Shown: positions 5,715 through 6,158 of the stretch, piece by piece
How the letters are laid out: every line of letters begins with the position of its first letter
Position numbering within the stretch: the stretch's first letter is position 1
Source of the DNA: an uncultured Acetatifactor sp.
Lineage (GTDB): Bacteria; Bacillota; Clostridia; Lachnospirales; Lachnospiraceae
Length of the DNA: 6,158 bases
Reading direction: 5' to 3'
Assembly (NCBI GenBank): GCA_947626405.1
Contig: CANQSE010000127.1
Coordinates: forward strand, 1 to 6,158
Translations under genes and position numbers: made by a program
The notes under the pieces: generated by a model
What the model saw: the letters and a program-made list of their open reading frames with translations, nothing else
Databases searched by the model: none
What the model was told of the DNA's origin: nothing

Positions 5715-5754
5715 AACAAAAACCTTAAGATTTCTTCATACAGTTAATTAGGGC

Positions 5755-5783
5755 TTGCACAGAAAAACCAATTTTAGTACACT
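5755..5783 (+). promoter_or_regulatory. Candidate purE promoter within a short inverted repeat
   Basis: TTGCAC (5755-5760), a 17-bp spacer and TACACT (5778-5783) form a weak sigma-70-type promoter about 49 bp before purE. TTGCACA (5755-5761) recurs inverted as TGTGCAA (5800-5806), so a dyad brackets the presumed start of transcription. No purine riboswitch is visible. No terminator is seen after the aminopeptidase gene, so read-through into purE is also possible. Confidence 0.3.
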
Positions 5784-5831
5784 TAAGTTGAGTAAGGATT
5801 GTGCAAAGGGTAAAAAGCGGGGGAGATTACT

Positions 5832-6158
5832 ATGGCAAAAGTAGGTATTGTAATGGGAAGCGATTCCGATCTGCCTGTGATGGCAAAGGCGGCTGACATA
5901 CTTGAGGAGCTCGGCGTCAGCTATGAAATGACAATCATCAGCGCCCACAGGGAGCCGGATGTATTTTTTGAATATGCCAGAGGCGCGGAGGCAAAGGGAT
6001 TTAAGGTTATTATAGCGGGAGCCGGAATGGCGGCTCATCTGCCCGGCATGTGCGCGGCGCTTTTTCCGATGCCTGTGATAGGGGTGCCGATGCACACGTC
6101 TTCGCTGGGAGGCAGGGATTCACTGTACTCCATCGTGCAGATGCCGTCGGGGATTCCG
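5832..6158 (+). CDS. purE: N5-carboxyaminoimidazole ribonucleotide mutase PurE (partial, runs off the window)
   Basis: Class I PurE interconverts N5-CAIR and CAIR in de novo purine synthesis, normally working with PurK. The first 109 residues are present. They show the nucleotide-binding opening [14 protein letters not shown] (4-17), the catalytic SAHREP (37-42) with H39 equivalent to the essential histidine of E. coli Pur[12 protein letters not shown] (62-72), PVIGVP (81-86) and [17 protein letters not shown] (93-109). This is the bacterial mutase pattern rather than the class II AIR-carboxylase type. ATG 5832 has GGGGGAG (5819-5825) with a 6-nt gap. The family is usually ~160-170 residues, so about a third of the gene lies beyond the right edge. 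Further purine genes would be expected downstream. Confidence 0.95.
   Translation, partial: MAKVGIVMGSDSDLPVMAKAADILEELGVSYEMTIISAHREPDVFFEYARGAEAKGFKVIIAGAGMAAHLPGMCAALFPMPVIGVPMHTSSLGGRDSLYSIVQMPSGIP

Noticed and set aside
5786..5816. Promoter TTGAGT - 17 bp - TAAAAA directly before purE
   Set aside because: Transcription would start within the purE ribosome-binding site, leaving no usable leader.

Overview
The window reads as chromosomal DNA of an anaerobic Firmicute, most likely Clostridia of the Lachnospiraceae type. The grounds are the PyrE and PyrF subtypes, a DUF6142-like membrane protein, an unusually long M29 aminopeptidase of a kind I associate with this family, strong AGGAGG-type ribosome sites, and dense coding at moderate GC. 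This placement rests on recalled family resemblance, not on a search. No tRNA, rRNA, IS element, CRISPR array or phage gene is visible.

Left edge (1-375): the 3' end of a thioredoxin-fold gene, probably the C-terminal domain of an anaerobic ribonucleotide reductase. Its reading frame is broken upstream and the CxxC motif is missing. A likely intrinsic terminator overlaps its stop codon. Next comes pyrF (orotidine-5'-phosphate decarboxylase, 376-1308), which meets tail to tail, with a 4-bp overlap, a minus-strand gene (1305-1997). That gene encodes a stand-alone protein resembling the B12-dependent methionine synthase activation domain, with a C-terminal four-cysteine cluster. A perfect 20-bp palindrome lies just upstream of its start.

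Centre (2168-3496): a good sigma-70-type promoter drives pyrE (orotate phosphoribosyltransferase), followed by a 50-residue one-helix membrane protein with its own strong ribosome site. A terminator-like hairpin then precedes a three-helix DUF6142-like protein whose start lacks an adjacent Shine-Dalgarno sequence.

Right part (3497-6158): an AT-rich promoter region carries four copies of a repeat spaced at 21, 21 and 20 bp, in front of a 686-residue protein. Its C-terminal ~290 residues are an M29 metallo-aminopeptidase domain with all expected metal ligands. Its first ~390 residues are an uncharacterised domain. After a 117-bp gap purE (N5-CAIR mutase) begins and runs off the window.

Functionally this is a nucleotide-biosynthesis neighbourhood: the last two steps of UMP synthesis (PyrE then PyrF) and one step of IMP synthesis (PurE), with possible deoxynucleotide synthesis at the left edge. 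Genes for cobalamin-enzyme maintenance, peptide turnover and small membrane proteins lie between them. I see no convincing new multi-gene system. The points most worth a second look are the repeat array and N-terminal domain of the M29 protein, the palindrome and cysteine cluster of the methionine-synthase-activation-like gene, the hairpin before the DUF6142 start, and the suspicious junction at the left edge.
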